A stretch of 64,000 nucleotides of DNA from Allacma fusca (Eukaryota; Arthropoda; Collembola; Symphypleona; Sminthuridae), in assembly GCA_947179485.1 (NCBI GenBank), contig OX359247.1, forward strand, positions 31,038,801-31,102,800, in the 5' to 3' direction. This document shows, piece by piece, positions 1-9,120 of the stretch (positions are counted from its first letter, which is position 1; every line of letters starts with the position of its first letter). A program made the position numbers and the translations under genes. Under the pieces are notes generated by a model. The model searched no databases. It was not told the origin of the DNA and saw nothing but the letters and a program-made list of their open reading frames with translations.

Positions 1-61
1 TACTGCCTTCGCTATTTACATTTGCCTTTCTAAGCCAGCAAATGCTGGCTGTGCAGTGCTC

Positions 62-163
62 GTACAATTCTATCACCGCTCACAGACATACGATTCAAAT
101 TCTCCCCGATGTGAAGAATCACGTCGACGCGAGTATATGTGGCTACACTCTACAGTTCTAACA
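62..163 (-). repeat. BEL/Pao LTR fragment (5' end of the LTR)
   Basis: Read on the minus strand, this begins TGTTAGAACTGTAGAGTG and matches the first 100 bases of the LTRs at 3317, 8048 and (minus) 29796. The match stops abruptly near position 62. Just outside, on the minus strand, the sequence reads TCAAATGGTGTGAGCA, comparable to the purine-rich tract before the LTR at 29796. So this is probably the start of a 3' LTR of a minus-strand copy. No target duplication was found. Confidence 0.8.
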
Positions 164-540
164 TGCTCACACCATTTGATTTTAAACATTTAAACATTAA
201 ACTGCAAACCGTGGCTAAATCAGAGACTGAATTATACCTAAACTCTCTATTTGGGATTACTCTTCGTGCCGTATGGAAAGATACGAACTGCAAGGAATAA
301 AGAATTTCGTCAATTTTATATCATATCCATGAATATAAAGACAATACGTTTTCATACCACAGAGTTTTATTTTAGGTAAATATGGTATTAAATTGAAACC
401 ATCCAGTCATTACGCAGTCCGTGATATTAAATTCAATGAAGAAATGGAATTTAGAATGTAATGTTATTATAAAATAACGCAAATGTACATAAAACAATTA
501 TGTAACAACTAATTATTAAATTGAAAATCTGTAAGTGTTT
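164..540. other. Unassigned AT-rich stretch
   Basis: No ORF with recognisable similarity. It lies between the BEL/Pao LTR fragment and the first recognisable Polinton integrase residues, so it could be the internal end of the BEL/Pao copy, decayed Polinton sequence, or both. I see no repeat or RNA gene in it. Confidence 0.4.
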
Positions 541-1285
541 TCAAACATTTATTTGGCGATCTTATGCTGCTGTGACGAACGAACAATTGAGGTGAGAGAG
601 AAATTCGTTTTAGTTGTAGATGAAAGTAATAATTACGCAATGTTTGCTCAAAGAAATATCCTAACATGTTGTCACCTGTATGGAGAGTTTTACAACTCGA
701 GCGTCGCAAAGCTTCTAAAGGTGTATGGGATTACACAGTGTAGTACAGCAACTCAGATTAAAGCTTCAGGAGCTGAACGAGGTTATTAAATTAAGTAAAA
801 AAATGGTAGCTAATATCATCATTACGGCTTATAGTAATTTTAGGACCATCATGACTCAAGTAGCAGGGTTTCTTTATGAAAACAAGACTAAAACGTGGAT
901 AAACGCTATAGATGACATTTGCAGTAGTTACAACGAAACGTTTCATTCTGTAGTTAGTATGTCACCTGCAGAAGTAACACAAGAGAATTCTTCTGAGGGT
1001 TTTCAACGGATGAACCATTAACTAATAGTTACAAAATTTCCTGAAGGACATATAAAGTATGGCAGTCAGTTCGGGTTGGCATACGAAAGCTTAGGGTCTT
1101 CCACAAAGGTTACCTGCAGTGTTGGTGACGAGATTTTCAAATTAGAAACAGTTAACGATACAAAAACTGTTGCATACACATTAGTTGATCTGGAAAATAA
1201 CCCCAAACAATCATCATATTACCACGAAGAAATATTTCCTCTTTCTCATGATGGAATCCAGACGGGATTTTCAGCTATATCTTAG
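541..1285 (+). pseudogene. Polinton/Maverick integrase, broken
   Basis: A retroviral-type (DDE) integrase of the kind carried by Polinton/Maverick elements, which inserts the element into chromosomes. What is visible: a core segment with KASGAER around 760-780 (the E fits the third catalytic residue), then a W-x2-A-x2-D-I-x4-YNETFHS-x5-SPAEV block near 900-975 typical of this integrase group, and a C-terminal SH3/chromo-like segment (VGDEIFKLE...YTLVDL...YYHEEIFP) at about 1115-1250. The open frame breaks at about 735-785 and again at 1020, so no intact product is possible. The N-terminal zinc finger and first catalytic Asp were not found. It is followed directly by a capsid-type Polinton gene. 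Family assignment rests on remembered family patterns; no search was run. Confidence 0.75.
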
Positions 1286-2240
1286 CAGCAATGAATCCAA
1301 AAACAATTTCCCAACGAACACAAATTCTAAGTTTGCAAACCGTCTGGTCCGACCTCCAACGCTACCCGCAAATTATTTTGAAGTTGCAGTTGCGATGGTT
1401 ATTTTTACACCACCACAGATCATTGAAAGGTTTTTCAAATTAGAAGAGGACAATGAAATTACTATTACAAGGACAAAAGCAGACTACCATTGTTGTTGGA
1501 AACAAATCCGACTTGTTATATGTTAGGTGTTCATACGTAAACAGTGTTTCTAAACTACGATTTCCAGGCATCAATTCTTGCAGAAGAAACTGAAATTTCA
1601 GTACATGATCGACTGGTCAGGGTTATAAATGGCATCACTGACGATTTGACTATTCTGGAAGAATTTGCAACAGTGCTTTGATTTTCTCAAACCGTCTTAC
1701 CACCTGGAGTGACAGAAGGAGAAAGATTGACAAAACAAAACGAGTTTGTACAAATAGTAAATGAACATGATTTTTATTTTTACATTGGAGACGGTACAAT
1801 AATTTATCTTTTACAAGTAGCGGAACCAAAAACAAACTGTTACTAATAATCTGCTTGTAAGCGAAATGATTTATTCAAAGCGAATCAACTGGAGTTAATA
1901 TTTTTAGTGACAAGTACTGAGACAAGTCTAGCTACAACTCATAATGAATTGCAATTACCGTTTTCATCTGTTTTACAGTCTGTTTAATGTACAAGCGAAT
2001 ATTCGTATTACTAAGGGTGTACCGTATCGACATGTTACAAATCTATACAAAAGAAATCTCATCAACGTGGTGTCTAGGTTGCGATTTTATCCAAAAAATT
2101 CAAATGGACTCAAAAACGGTTCAATGGCTGCGAACTGTTACTTTACCCAAACAAACTGGGGTGCAGCAAACGATAACAGATAATATATCATCAGCTATCG
2201 CAAACGTTTTTGGTAATTTTAATAATAATCATCACAGATG
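1251..2240 (+). pseudogene. Polinton minor capsid/penton-like protein, broken
   Basis: A reading frame from ATG 1251 starts with a pattern (QLYLSSNESKNNFP...FANRLVRPP) that matches the N-terminus of the small jelly-roll protein found next to integrase in animal Polintons, thought to be the penton (minor capsid) protein. The start overlaps the last 35 bases of the integrase frame. The frame stops at 1526; weaker remnants continue in other frames (about 1555-1670 and 1944-2240). Expected family length is about 250 residues, so this is frameshifted and decayed. About 150 bases of unassigned sequence follow before the inserted LINE begins. Alternative: an unrelated transposon ORF, less likely given the integrase upstream and the further capsid-type segment at 9730. 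Confidence 0.6.
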
Positions 2241-2394
2241 ATTAAGGATATCCGTGGAAACTTAGGTAACACACTGATACATGTCATTTCAAAGTGCCGT
2301 CCTCGACGCATTGCGTAAAACTACATCTAAATTAAGTAACAAACCTTCACCGTTACAAGCTGTGTCATGATGTCGTTCAGAGGACGCTAATATA

Positions 2395-3316
2395 CCAGAA
2401 CTTACTACTTCATCAGGGGTTCTTACATGTGGATTCTCTGACCTTGACATTGTGTACTATATCAGAAAGAAACCCAAGATAAGATATATAAGTAAAACAA
2501 TTACCTGTAGAAATTATAGTCAAATTAATACGACTAACCTAATGCGGAGCCTACAAAATGCAAAATGGGAAATTATTGATTATTTTGACAATATAGATAA
2601 TAAGGTATCCACATTTGTTAACTTAACTGAATGTATCATAGATGATAATATACCCATTATCACTAGACGTATTAAAGCAAAACCGTCTGAATGGTTATCT
2701 ACCTCCCTGAAAAAACTCATACACAGAAAACATCATCTAAAGAAAATAGCTGTAAAAGCTAAACCAAATGAAGCTTGGGATAAATATAAACAAATACGAA
2801 ATCATGTAACTAGGGAAGTAAGGAATGCTAAATCTCAATATTTCAAATACATATTCTCAAAATGTGAATCTTCCAAGGAATCTTGGGATACCTTTAAAAC
2901 ACTGACCGGACGACATAAAAGCAGTACACAAACACCCGAGCTAAATAATTTTATAAACAATCTAAAGAAAAAAGACATGGCCTTTCAACCATTAGAACTA
3001 GAGGAAGTTACAGAGCTGATTAAAACTTCCAAGGGCAAAAGCTCCACGGGTATTAGTGGAATACCCTCAAAAATAAAAAAACTATTCCCCTCTATCTTCT
3101 CTCCAATACTGACATTACTTTTCAACTTTGCTCTTAAAACTGGCTCAATTCCATCTCAATGGAAGAACGCCGTGATTACTCCTATCTTAAAACCTAATTC
3201 AAACAAGACCACAGCTACGTCATACAGTCCTATATCCATTTTCCCATTTATCTCCAAAATATTTGAATCAATAATTGCCTCTCGTGTAATTTCATTTACT
3301 GAACGTAGTAAGCTAC
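2395..3316 (+). pseudogene. LINE-A endonuclease end and N-terminal part of reverse transcriptase
   Basis: An open frame runs from about 2395 to the LTR start at 3317. It begins with GFSDLDIVYYIRKK, the end of the apurinic-type endonuclease where the usual SDH is SDL here. A linker rich in basic residues follows (W-D-x-FKTLTGRH near 2885-2915). Then come the first reverse transcriptase blocks: KSSTGISGIPSKI, SIPSQWKNAVITPILKP and SYSPISIFPFISKIFESI at about 3040-3270. The frame ends where the BEL/Pao element has inserted, and the last few codons of the ORF are LTR-derived. The catalytic motif lies beyond two further insertions. Confidence 0.85.
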
Positions 3317-3792
3317 TGTTAGAACTGTAGAGTGTAACCATCTATACTCACGTCGACGTGATTCTTCACATCGGGGAGAATTTGAATCGTATGACTGTGA
3401 GCGGTGATTGAATTGTATGTTGTTACTATAGTTTCTAATCTGTTTTATTATTACCAAATAGCTCAGTAAGTTATTAATTCCGTTGATATTGTTGAGTCAT
3501 CAAGTTCATCATGTGACAGTGCTTATTTCGATTGATTGGTGATCGGTATGTGTAATGTTCTCGTAGCGTCCTAGCGACCTAAATTTATTGGTTAAGAAAA
3601 TTGTACCTAAGATTATTATGGGACAAGAAAATCTGAGTGATTATTCGCCCATCTCGCCTTTTGTGTATCGGTTTGTAATTTATTTTGCTCTTATAAATTC
3701 AAGACGACTACAGAATTTTGTATTTGGTGAATCCACGGTTTATTTGGTTTTCCTGATTTCATATAATATAGAACCCGTTCCCAGTTGGAAAA
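3317..3792 (+). repeat. BEL/Pao 5' LTR
   Basis: Nearly identical to the solo LTR at 8048-8524 over its whole length (476 against 477 bases by position). It starts TGTTAGAACTGTAGAG. The end reads TTGGAAAA where the solo copy has TTGGAACA, so the terminal CA has mutated. An LTR-encoded open frame upstream of the gag ATG is accidental. Confidence 0.9.
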
Positions 3793-3795
3793 TTT

Positions 3796-3815
3796 ATTGG
3801 CGCAGCCTGCAGGAT
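3796..3815 (+). other. Primer-binding region of the BEL/Pao element
   Basis: Directly after the 5' LTR the sequence reads TATTGGCGCAGCCTGCAGGA. The TTGGCGCAG start resembles the tRNA-primer site usual in BEL/Pao elements. The tRNA partner was not determined. Confidence 0.5.
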
Positions 3816-3848
3816 AGTGTTAATTTGAACACTTTTTGTTTGAAAATC

Positions 3849-4680
3849 ATGGAAAACCTACGGAAAACTCGTGCACCCGTTCGAGCAGCTTTTACTCGGA
3901 CATCGCAAGAATTGGAGGAAGAATTAGGGAAGGAAGCTCCCGACTTATCCCTTCTCCAGCAAATCCTAGCAAAATTGGAAAATCATCTATCCAGACTCTT
4001 GGATTTTGATGCAAGAATTCAAGGAGTCATGTTGGAAGCAGATGATTTGACTGATGAAGTAGCTAGTCAAGAAAATGAAGTCCAATCGGATTATCAGGAT
4101 CGTTTTCTGGAACTTGAAGTTTGCTACAAGAATTGCTTTCGGCACGATGTGGATCGCGTCGACGCGAGTAGTGGTAATGTGTACCAAATTGTACGTGAAA
4201 GTGCCAGTTCTATTCAATTGCGCCTACCCAAGCTTGAACTAACGAAGTTTTCTGGAGACGCCAAGGAGTGGTTGGGGTTCTGCAGTCAGTTTAAGAAGAT
4301 TCACTCTGATGTCAAGATGGCTCCAGAGGACAAGTTTCAATACCTCATCCAATCTATGAGAGAAGGTTCTAAGGCTGGGGAAGTCGTCGACAGTTTTCCT
4401 TTGAGTGGTAGTAATTACCCGAAAGTAATTGATTACCTCAAGGAGCGTTTCGGTCGTGACGATATTCTACTGGAAGTTTACGTTCGTGAACTCTTAAGGT
4501 TAGTGCTTAAAACCGCTCAGAATTCAAGTAATGTCATATCCATCTCTTCCCTTTATGACAATTTGGAGACTCAGCTTCGTGCGTTAGAATCCCTTGGAGT
4601 AACTCAAGACAAGTATGCAGCTATGTTGTATCCGTTGGTCGAGTCGTGTCTTCAGGAGGAAGTACTCCGTACATGGGAGC
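3849..4680 (+). pseudogene. BEL/Pao gag, N-terminal part (DUF1759-type)
   Basis: The frame from ATG 3849 (MENLRKTRAPVRAAF) fits the BEL/Pao gag N-terminus. An N-terminal coiled-coil-like stretch (ELEEELGKEAPDLSLLQQIL) is followed by the DUF1759 core: LPKLELTKFSGDAKEW, W-x-G-F-x-S-Q-F near 4270-4290, DKFQYLIQSMREG, YPKVIDYLKERFG. It is open for about 277 codons and is then cut at about 4680 by the join to the 3' LTR, so the zinc knuckles and the protease are absent. Gag would package the element RNA in virus-like particles. ATG 3849 was chosen because upstream in-frame sequence is LTR. Confidence 0.85.
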
Positions 4681-4819
4681 GCCTTGTGTGTATCGGTTTG
4701 TAATTATTTTACTCTAATAATAATTTCAAGACGACTTGAGAATTTTGTATTTGGTGAATCCACGGTTTATTCGGTTTTCTTGATTAAATATAATAAAGAA
4801 CCCGTTCTCAGTCGGAACA
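4681..4819 (+). repeat. BEL/Pao 3' LTR, last part only
   Basis: From TGTGTATCGGTTTGTAATT onward it matches the final 140 bases of the LTRs at 3317 and 8048 and ends CGGAACA. The first two thirds of this LTR were lost with pol. Confidence 0.85.
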
Positions 4820-5015
4820 GCTACTTTCTAGATACCAATATGGATTTAGAAAGAAGAAATCAACCATGCATGCACTAATTCAACTCACACCATATATATA
4901 TATATATATAAGTCATTGGAAATTAAAATATATGTTGCAGCACTATTTTTAGACCTACGAAAAGCATTTGACAGTATTAAATACTGCAAACTAATTTGTA
5001 AACTCCAACATAGGG
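4820..5015 (+). pseudogene. LINE-A reverse transcriptase, blocks 2 and A
   Basis: Immediately after the BEL/Pao insertion the frame resumes with SRYQYGFRKKKSTMHALIQLT (4828-4890), the QxGFR...ST block. A (TA)10 microsatellite tract at 4892-4911 probably grew later. Then VAALFLDLRKAFDSI (4934-4980) is the block that carries the first catalytic Asp. The segment then runs into the GTACCTG-word repeat at about 5016. Confidence 0.8.
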
Positions 5016-5774
5016 AAGCGCAAAGGTACAAAAACTTGGTTCCTGTTCCTGTTCCTGAACACTAACCCATAAATTCAGGTACAAAATTTATGTTCCTGTA
5101 CCTATGATAAAATTTTGCAGGTACAAATTTTCAGTTCCTGTACATGTTCACAAATCCAAAATCTTGTACCTGTTCCTGAAATTGTACCCGTTCCTGAAAA
5201 GTACCCAAAACGTGTACCCATTCCCAAAAGTTATGCAAGTACCCGGGTGCGTCCCCGGGTATTTTAATTTAAACATGAATTTAAGCTAAACGTGTTTTAT
5301 AATTTTTTTGCTTTTTAATAAATAATTTCATTGTTCCTGCATATTTTTGTACTGTAATTAGTTTTGAAGCAACTAACATGTCAAATGATATTCATCCCCA
5401 TGCATGCACAATTTTCGCATTCTTATAATCATACCATGCTCAAAATTCATTTCGAGTGTTCATTGGTGCTTTGGAAATGATTGAAGTTCAAAAACGTAAA
5501 GTACCCGGGTCCACACGTTTAAATATGGGTCATTCCACAGTGTGGACCTGTTCCTATTGGGAACATGCAAACAGGAACGACTTTCGTTCCTGTACCTGCT
5601 TGTGATTGTGGTCACGGGTTTCTGGGTACAAAATAAAAGTACCTGTATTGTTCCTGTTACAATTGGGAACTTTTAAACTGTACCCATGTCGGACCTGTTC
5701 CTGTTCCTGTACCCAAATACCTGGGTTGGTCCTGTTCACATGAGCTCCCGTACTCCAAAACAGATACAAACTAC
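5016..5774. repeat. GTACCTG/GTTCCTG-word repeat inserted in LINE-A
   Basis: Two arms (about 5025-5240 and 5540-5750) are built from degenerate GTACCTGTTCCTG words, and the middle has a unique AT-rich part. It separates two consecutive reverse transcriptase blocks of LINE-A, so it is an insertion. Bases 5308-5361 in the middle resemble the arms of the perfect inverted repeat at 15434-16097. The left end CAAAGGTAC is hAT-like, but I could not find a clean right terminal repeat or an 8-bp duplication, so the ends are approximate. Confidence 0.6.
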
Positions 5775-6226
5775 CAAATTAATTTCTATGTATACTTTCT
5801 AACTATATTATATGTAGAACTTTTAAAATCAAGCTCGGTCCATATGTCTAAAACCTTTAACCTAAACGGTGGTGTGCCGCAAGGCAGTGTATTAGGTCCG
5901 ATTCTTTTCATTATGTTCTTCGATAACATTTGTGACACACTTACTGAATCCTCCCTATACGCGAAAGACTTAGAACAAACTTCAATTACAAACTGCACTA
6001 CTCAAATACATAATTGGTGCAAAGACAACGATATGGAACTGAATTTCTCAAAAACTTACTTTGTTTCTTTTTCAAAACCCAAATCTAAGCTCCAATGCTC
6101 ATTTAACGCATTAATTTGTAATGGAAACATTCTACACAGAACAGACAACTTTAAATATCTGGGAATTAATTTAGATAAAAATCTGAACTTTGTTATGCAT
6201 GCAAACCATGTTAGAAAAAAGATATC
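5775..6226 (+). pseudogene. LINE-A reverse transcriptase, blocks B to D
   Basis: The frame from about 5775 contains GGVPQGSVLGPILF (5868-5910) and then SSLYAKDLE where the catalytic Y-A-D-D is expected; it reads Y-A-K-D, so one catalytic Asp is lost. Further on, NFSKTYFVSFS and FKYLGINLDKNLNF are the usual downstream blocks. The segment ends at HVRKKIS, where the kinase cassette has inserted; the same AAAAGATATC bases reappear on the far side at 7834-7843. Confidence 0.85.
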
Positions 6227-7833
6227 ATTTAAATGTTCATGTCTTCAATTTTTCTTTTAACACACTGGCACATACACGGACACTAGGTTCTTTAGGAATG
6301 GACCCTAAAGATGCAACTGCAAGACCATGATCCTGTTGGATAATTTCAATTGTCGATTGGCTCAATTCTGGTAAAATTGCTGAAAAAGATAACCTTCTCG
6401 TAGCTTTTTGATACATTAGTCCTCTTACAACTATTCTCATATCTTGATTTTTAATTGACAGTAATCTACTTGACACATATGTCCTGTCAGAGACAAAGGA
6501 CAAACACACGTCACAAGAATTTCCTATTACTAAATCTTCACCACAAAACCAGTCAAAAAGTGTTACTCCTAAGGCCCAATAATCAGAAAATTTGCTGACA
6601 AGTAGATCTCCTAAAAATTCTGGAGAACAATGTGATGGCGTATAAGCAACTCGTTCCATTTGTCTTAATTCAACGCCATTACCAGCCATAACTGAGTCCA
6701 AATCAGTAATCCGTACAGAAAAATTAGTCGTAAACAAAAAGTTCTCAATTTTAATATCGTTGTGGACAAAACCATTATCATGTAAATAATCTACACACTT
6801 GGACATTTGAAACCCAAAATAAATTTTCAAATCTTGCCTGTCCTTTACCATCCCTAAAAAAACAAGAAATTTAGAAATTTGATTAAAATTGTAACCATTC
6901 AACTTCAGGAACTTCATCAAATCATTTCAAAATCAATTGTTTCAATTATAGCTACACTTGTCTACAATGCTTGTACCTTTTAATTTTAGCATGTTGCCCC
7001 GATAAACATCCATACCAATAAAGGCATGACTATCTGAACTAGCCATATAATTCGTATTCGCTATAAAATCAGGATTTCCAAATCGCAGCAATTGTCTTGT
7101 AATTCCACGCAAATACTTATCTTCCATTACTTTCAAAGCCATGGGTTTAGAATCAAAAAGTACTTCAAATACTTTACCAAATCCACCTTCCCCGAGCATT
7201 CGGACTGGTTGAAATTCTTCAGGACGAATAAGCTTCAGATTACGGTTGTGACACAAAAAATGCTGGTACATCTAGCTTTGATACAGAGTATAATAATCAC
7301 AAGCTGTACATTTCAACCTGTAGCCTAGACCCTCAACTTGAATTTCGGTAGATTTCACAACTTCCCCATTCTCCATTGTAAATTCACAGCCACGACTTCC
7401 ATGGTAAACCCGGAATCTCTTGTCACAGGAAATCAACGAATTTCTGTGGACACGTCTAATACTGGCCATAGCTGTAAAAAATTAAATATATACACACAAA
7501 ATTATTATACAATACATACATACATTAAATACATACATTAAATACATACATTAAATACATACACAAAATACAACCAAAGACACAACACACTAAAAACAAC
7601 AATTAAATGACTGTCTAAAAATTAACCAACCAATACCTTCCACAACTACAACCAATTTCACTTGTGAAAATGATAAAATTTCAAACTTTACTCCACTTAA
7701 AAATATGAAAATGACTCACTTTCAAAAATCCTTACACACAGCACAGTATAATCAGTACAAGAGGAAAAATTCAAAACTTTGCTCCACTGAAAGAAATATG
7801 CAGTCTTACTTCTCACTCCACCGCAAGACAAAT
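6227..7833 (-). other. Inserted cassette carrying a kinase gene, flanked by 10-bp direct repeats
   Basis: This 1607-bp block interrupts LINE-A. AAAAGATATC occurs immediately before (6217-6226) and after it (7834-7843); joining the flanks restores the LINE frame through HVRKKIS. It holds a minus-strand kinase gene plus about 360 bp of upstream DNA. The stop codon lies only 10 bp from the left border, no poly(A) tract is present, and introns are retained, so it is not an ordinary retrocopy. Both ends begin ATTT but no further terminal inverted repeat is seen. The upstream part contains a 13-bp repeat (ACATACATTAAAT, about 7504-7555) and two copies of an AAAATTTCAAACTTTACTCC-like motif (about 7672 and 7768). 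Confidence 0.7.
6237..7469 (-). pseudogene. Serine/threonine protein kinase, two coding exons, one in-frame stop
   Basis: Exon 1 (7469-6977) and exon 2 (6853-6237) join in frame across a 123-bp intron with donor AAAG|GTACAA and acceptor TTTTTTTAG|GG. An acceptor-like TTTTTACAG just before ATG 7469 suggests an upstream non-coding exon. Kinase motifs in order: glycine loop LGEGGFGKVFEV, ATP lysine in MALKVM, catalytic loop FVHNDIKIENFL (HND instead of HRD; Asp, Lys and Asn kept), DLD in place of DFG, SPEF in place of APE, and DYWALG. Before the kinase domain lies a Cys-rich C-x2-C...H-x3-C-H segment that could bind zinc. A TAG at 7274-7272 sits inside that segment, so as read the kinase is not made from ATG 7469; ATG 7271 could still give a protein starting at the stop. 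The catalytic loop resembles kinases of large DNA viruses as well as divergent cellular ones; origin unresolved. Confidence 0.8.
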
Positions 7834-7843
7834 AAAAGATATC

Positions 7844-8838
7844 CCATTCTAACTCATTCGCTATAATCGAGTAATCCCATCTAGAATGTTTACTTTTTTT
7901 AAGTCTTTAATTTTGTCTCAACCACATTATGGTCTTCCTGTTTGGGGTGCTGTCTAAAATAGTGAACTCACTAAATGCCAATCAACAATTGATCATTTTC
8001 TTAAATGTACCCACTTCAAAGGCTATCATTTTAATGTTTATAGTAACTGTTAGAACTGTAGAGTGTAACCATCTATACTCACGTCGACGTGATTCTTCAC
8101 ATCGGGAAGAATTTGAATCGTATGACTGTGAGCGGTGATTGAATTGTATGTTGTTACTATAGTTTCTAATCTGTTTTATTATTACCAAATAGTTCAGTAA
8201 GTTATTAATTCCGTTGATATTGTTGAGTCATCAAGTTCATCCTGTGACAGTGCTTATTTGTATTGATTGGTAATCGGTATGTGTAATGTTCTCGTAGCGT
8301 CCTAGCGACCTAAATTTATTGGTTAAGAAAATTGTGCCTAGGATTATTATGGGACAACAAAATCTGTGTGATTATTCGCCCTTCTCGCCTGTTGTGTATC
8401 GGATTGTTATTTATTTTCTCTTAAATAAATTCAAGACGACTTGAGAATTTTGTATTTGGTGAATCAACGGTTTATTTGGTTTTCCTGATTTCATATAATA
8501 TAGAACCCGTTCCCAGTTGGAACAGTAACAAATATTTACCAAGTCTTCAAACTAACAAACGCAACAAAAGCAAAACCATTAACATGAACAAACTCCGGAA
8601 TATGTAACCTGTAAATATCCAAACACATTCTGTACTTAAAGATTTCCAATTTGAACTCAATAAGTGGATACTGTTAAAACGAACATTGTAATCAATTTCA
8701 CCCATCAAATATTTATTTAATTTATAATAATTATGTAGAACTAACTAATGTAGTATATTTATTTTTGTCTGTCACTGGAAATCAGTGTTCTTACACTGTG
8801 CTGATTTGACCTAATAAAGCTGTTACATTACATAGTAT
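7844..8838 (+). pseudogene. LINE-A C-terminal region and 3' UTR
   Basis: After the kinase cassette the LINE frame resumes, with one stop, and shows HYGLPVWGA at 7924-7955, the conserved YG-x-x-x-WG block after the reverse transcriptase. The solo LTR at 8048-8524 interrupts it. The rest (8530-8838) is a short C-terminus followed by 3' UTR with AATAAA near 8813 and a TTACATTACAT end. Confidence 0.75.
8048..8524 (+). repeat. Solo BEL/Pao LTR, TSD GTAAC
   Basis: A complete 477-bp LTR from TGTTAGAAC to TTGGAACA, flanked by GTAAC at 8043-8047 and 8525-8529. No internal sequence is present, so it arose by LTR-LTR recombination. It interrupts the C-terminal part of LINE-A and shares family with the copies at 3317 and 29331. 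Confidence 0.95.
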
Positions 8839-9120
8839 CCACCTTACAAATCATCCTGAAAATTGCAACGAAAAAAACTCAAAAAGGACGCGGTATTCCG
8901 AAAAAGGGAAGACAGTGAAAAAGCATATTGTAAAGGGTAAACAAATAAAGAAAAAAGTGTGAAGCAAGAAAAAACATGGAAAGCGACATCCAAAAAAGAA
9001 GTAGTCCTGCTTATTCAAGTAGGCTTGCTCTGTTGAGTCAAAAATTGAAACAGAAATTTCAATAACAATGCAGGAGTACATTAATTACAAACAATAAATC
9101 AACGTTTGATAATGATGGAC
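8839..9120 (+). pseudogene. Lysine-rich short ORF, possibly a Polinton basic peptide
   Basis: After the LINE 3' end, a frame rich in Lys and Arg (RTRYSEKGKTVKKHIVKG, ending at 8962) and another at 8960-9062 (MESDIQKRSSPAYSSRLALL) are seen. Polintons carry a short basic protein near the capsid genes, and this one sits between the two capsid-type segments, so a decayed copy is plausible. The similarity is of composition only. Confidence 0.35.

Larger units (their letters stand above)
3317..4819 (+). mobile_element. BEL/Pao retrotransposon, internally deleted, TSD GCTAC
   Basis: The element starts with TG at 3317, ends with CA at 4819 and is flanked by GCTAC on both sides (3312-3316 and 4820-4824), the 5-bp duplication usual for BEL/Pao. 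It holds a full 5' LTR (3317-3792), a primer-binding region, about 280 codons of gag and then the last 140 bases of the 3' LTR. All of pol and the first two thirds of the 3' LTR are missing, so the deletion happened inside the inserted copy. It cannot move by itself. Confidence 0.9.
2395..8838 (+). mobile_element. LINE-A: non-LTR retrotransposon carrying four nested insertions
   Basis: Once the insertions are removed, five segments (2395-3316, 4820-5015, 5775-6226, 7844-8047, 8530-8838) follow one another in the order expected for a jockey/CR1-type LINE: end of endonuclease, reverse transcriptase, C-terminal domain, 3' UTR. It is 5'-truncated within the endonuclease domain, giving roughly 2.1 kb of LINE. 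It lies inside the Polinton relic: capsid-type sequence occurs at 1251-2240 and again at 9730-10480. The 3' end is probably the AATAAAGCTGTTACATTACAT stretch near 8813-8835. Confidence 0.8.

Noticed and set aside
3588..3848. In-frame upstream extension of gag
   Set aside because: This part is LTR and primer-binding sequence, so the gag start was placed at ATG 3849.
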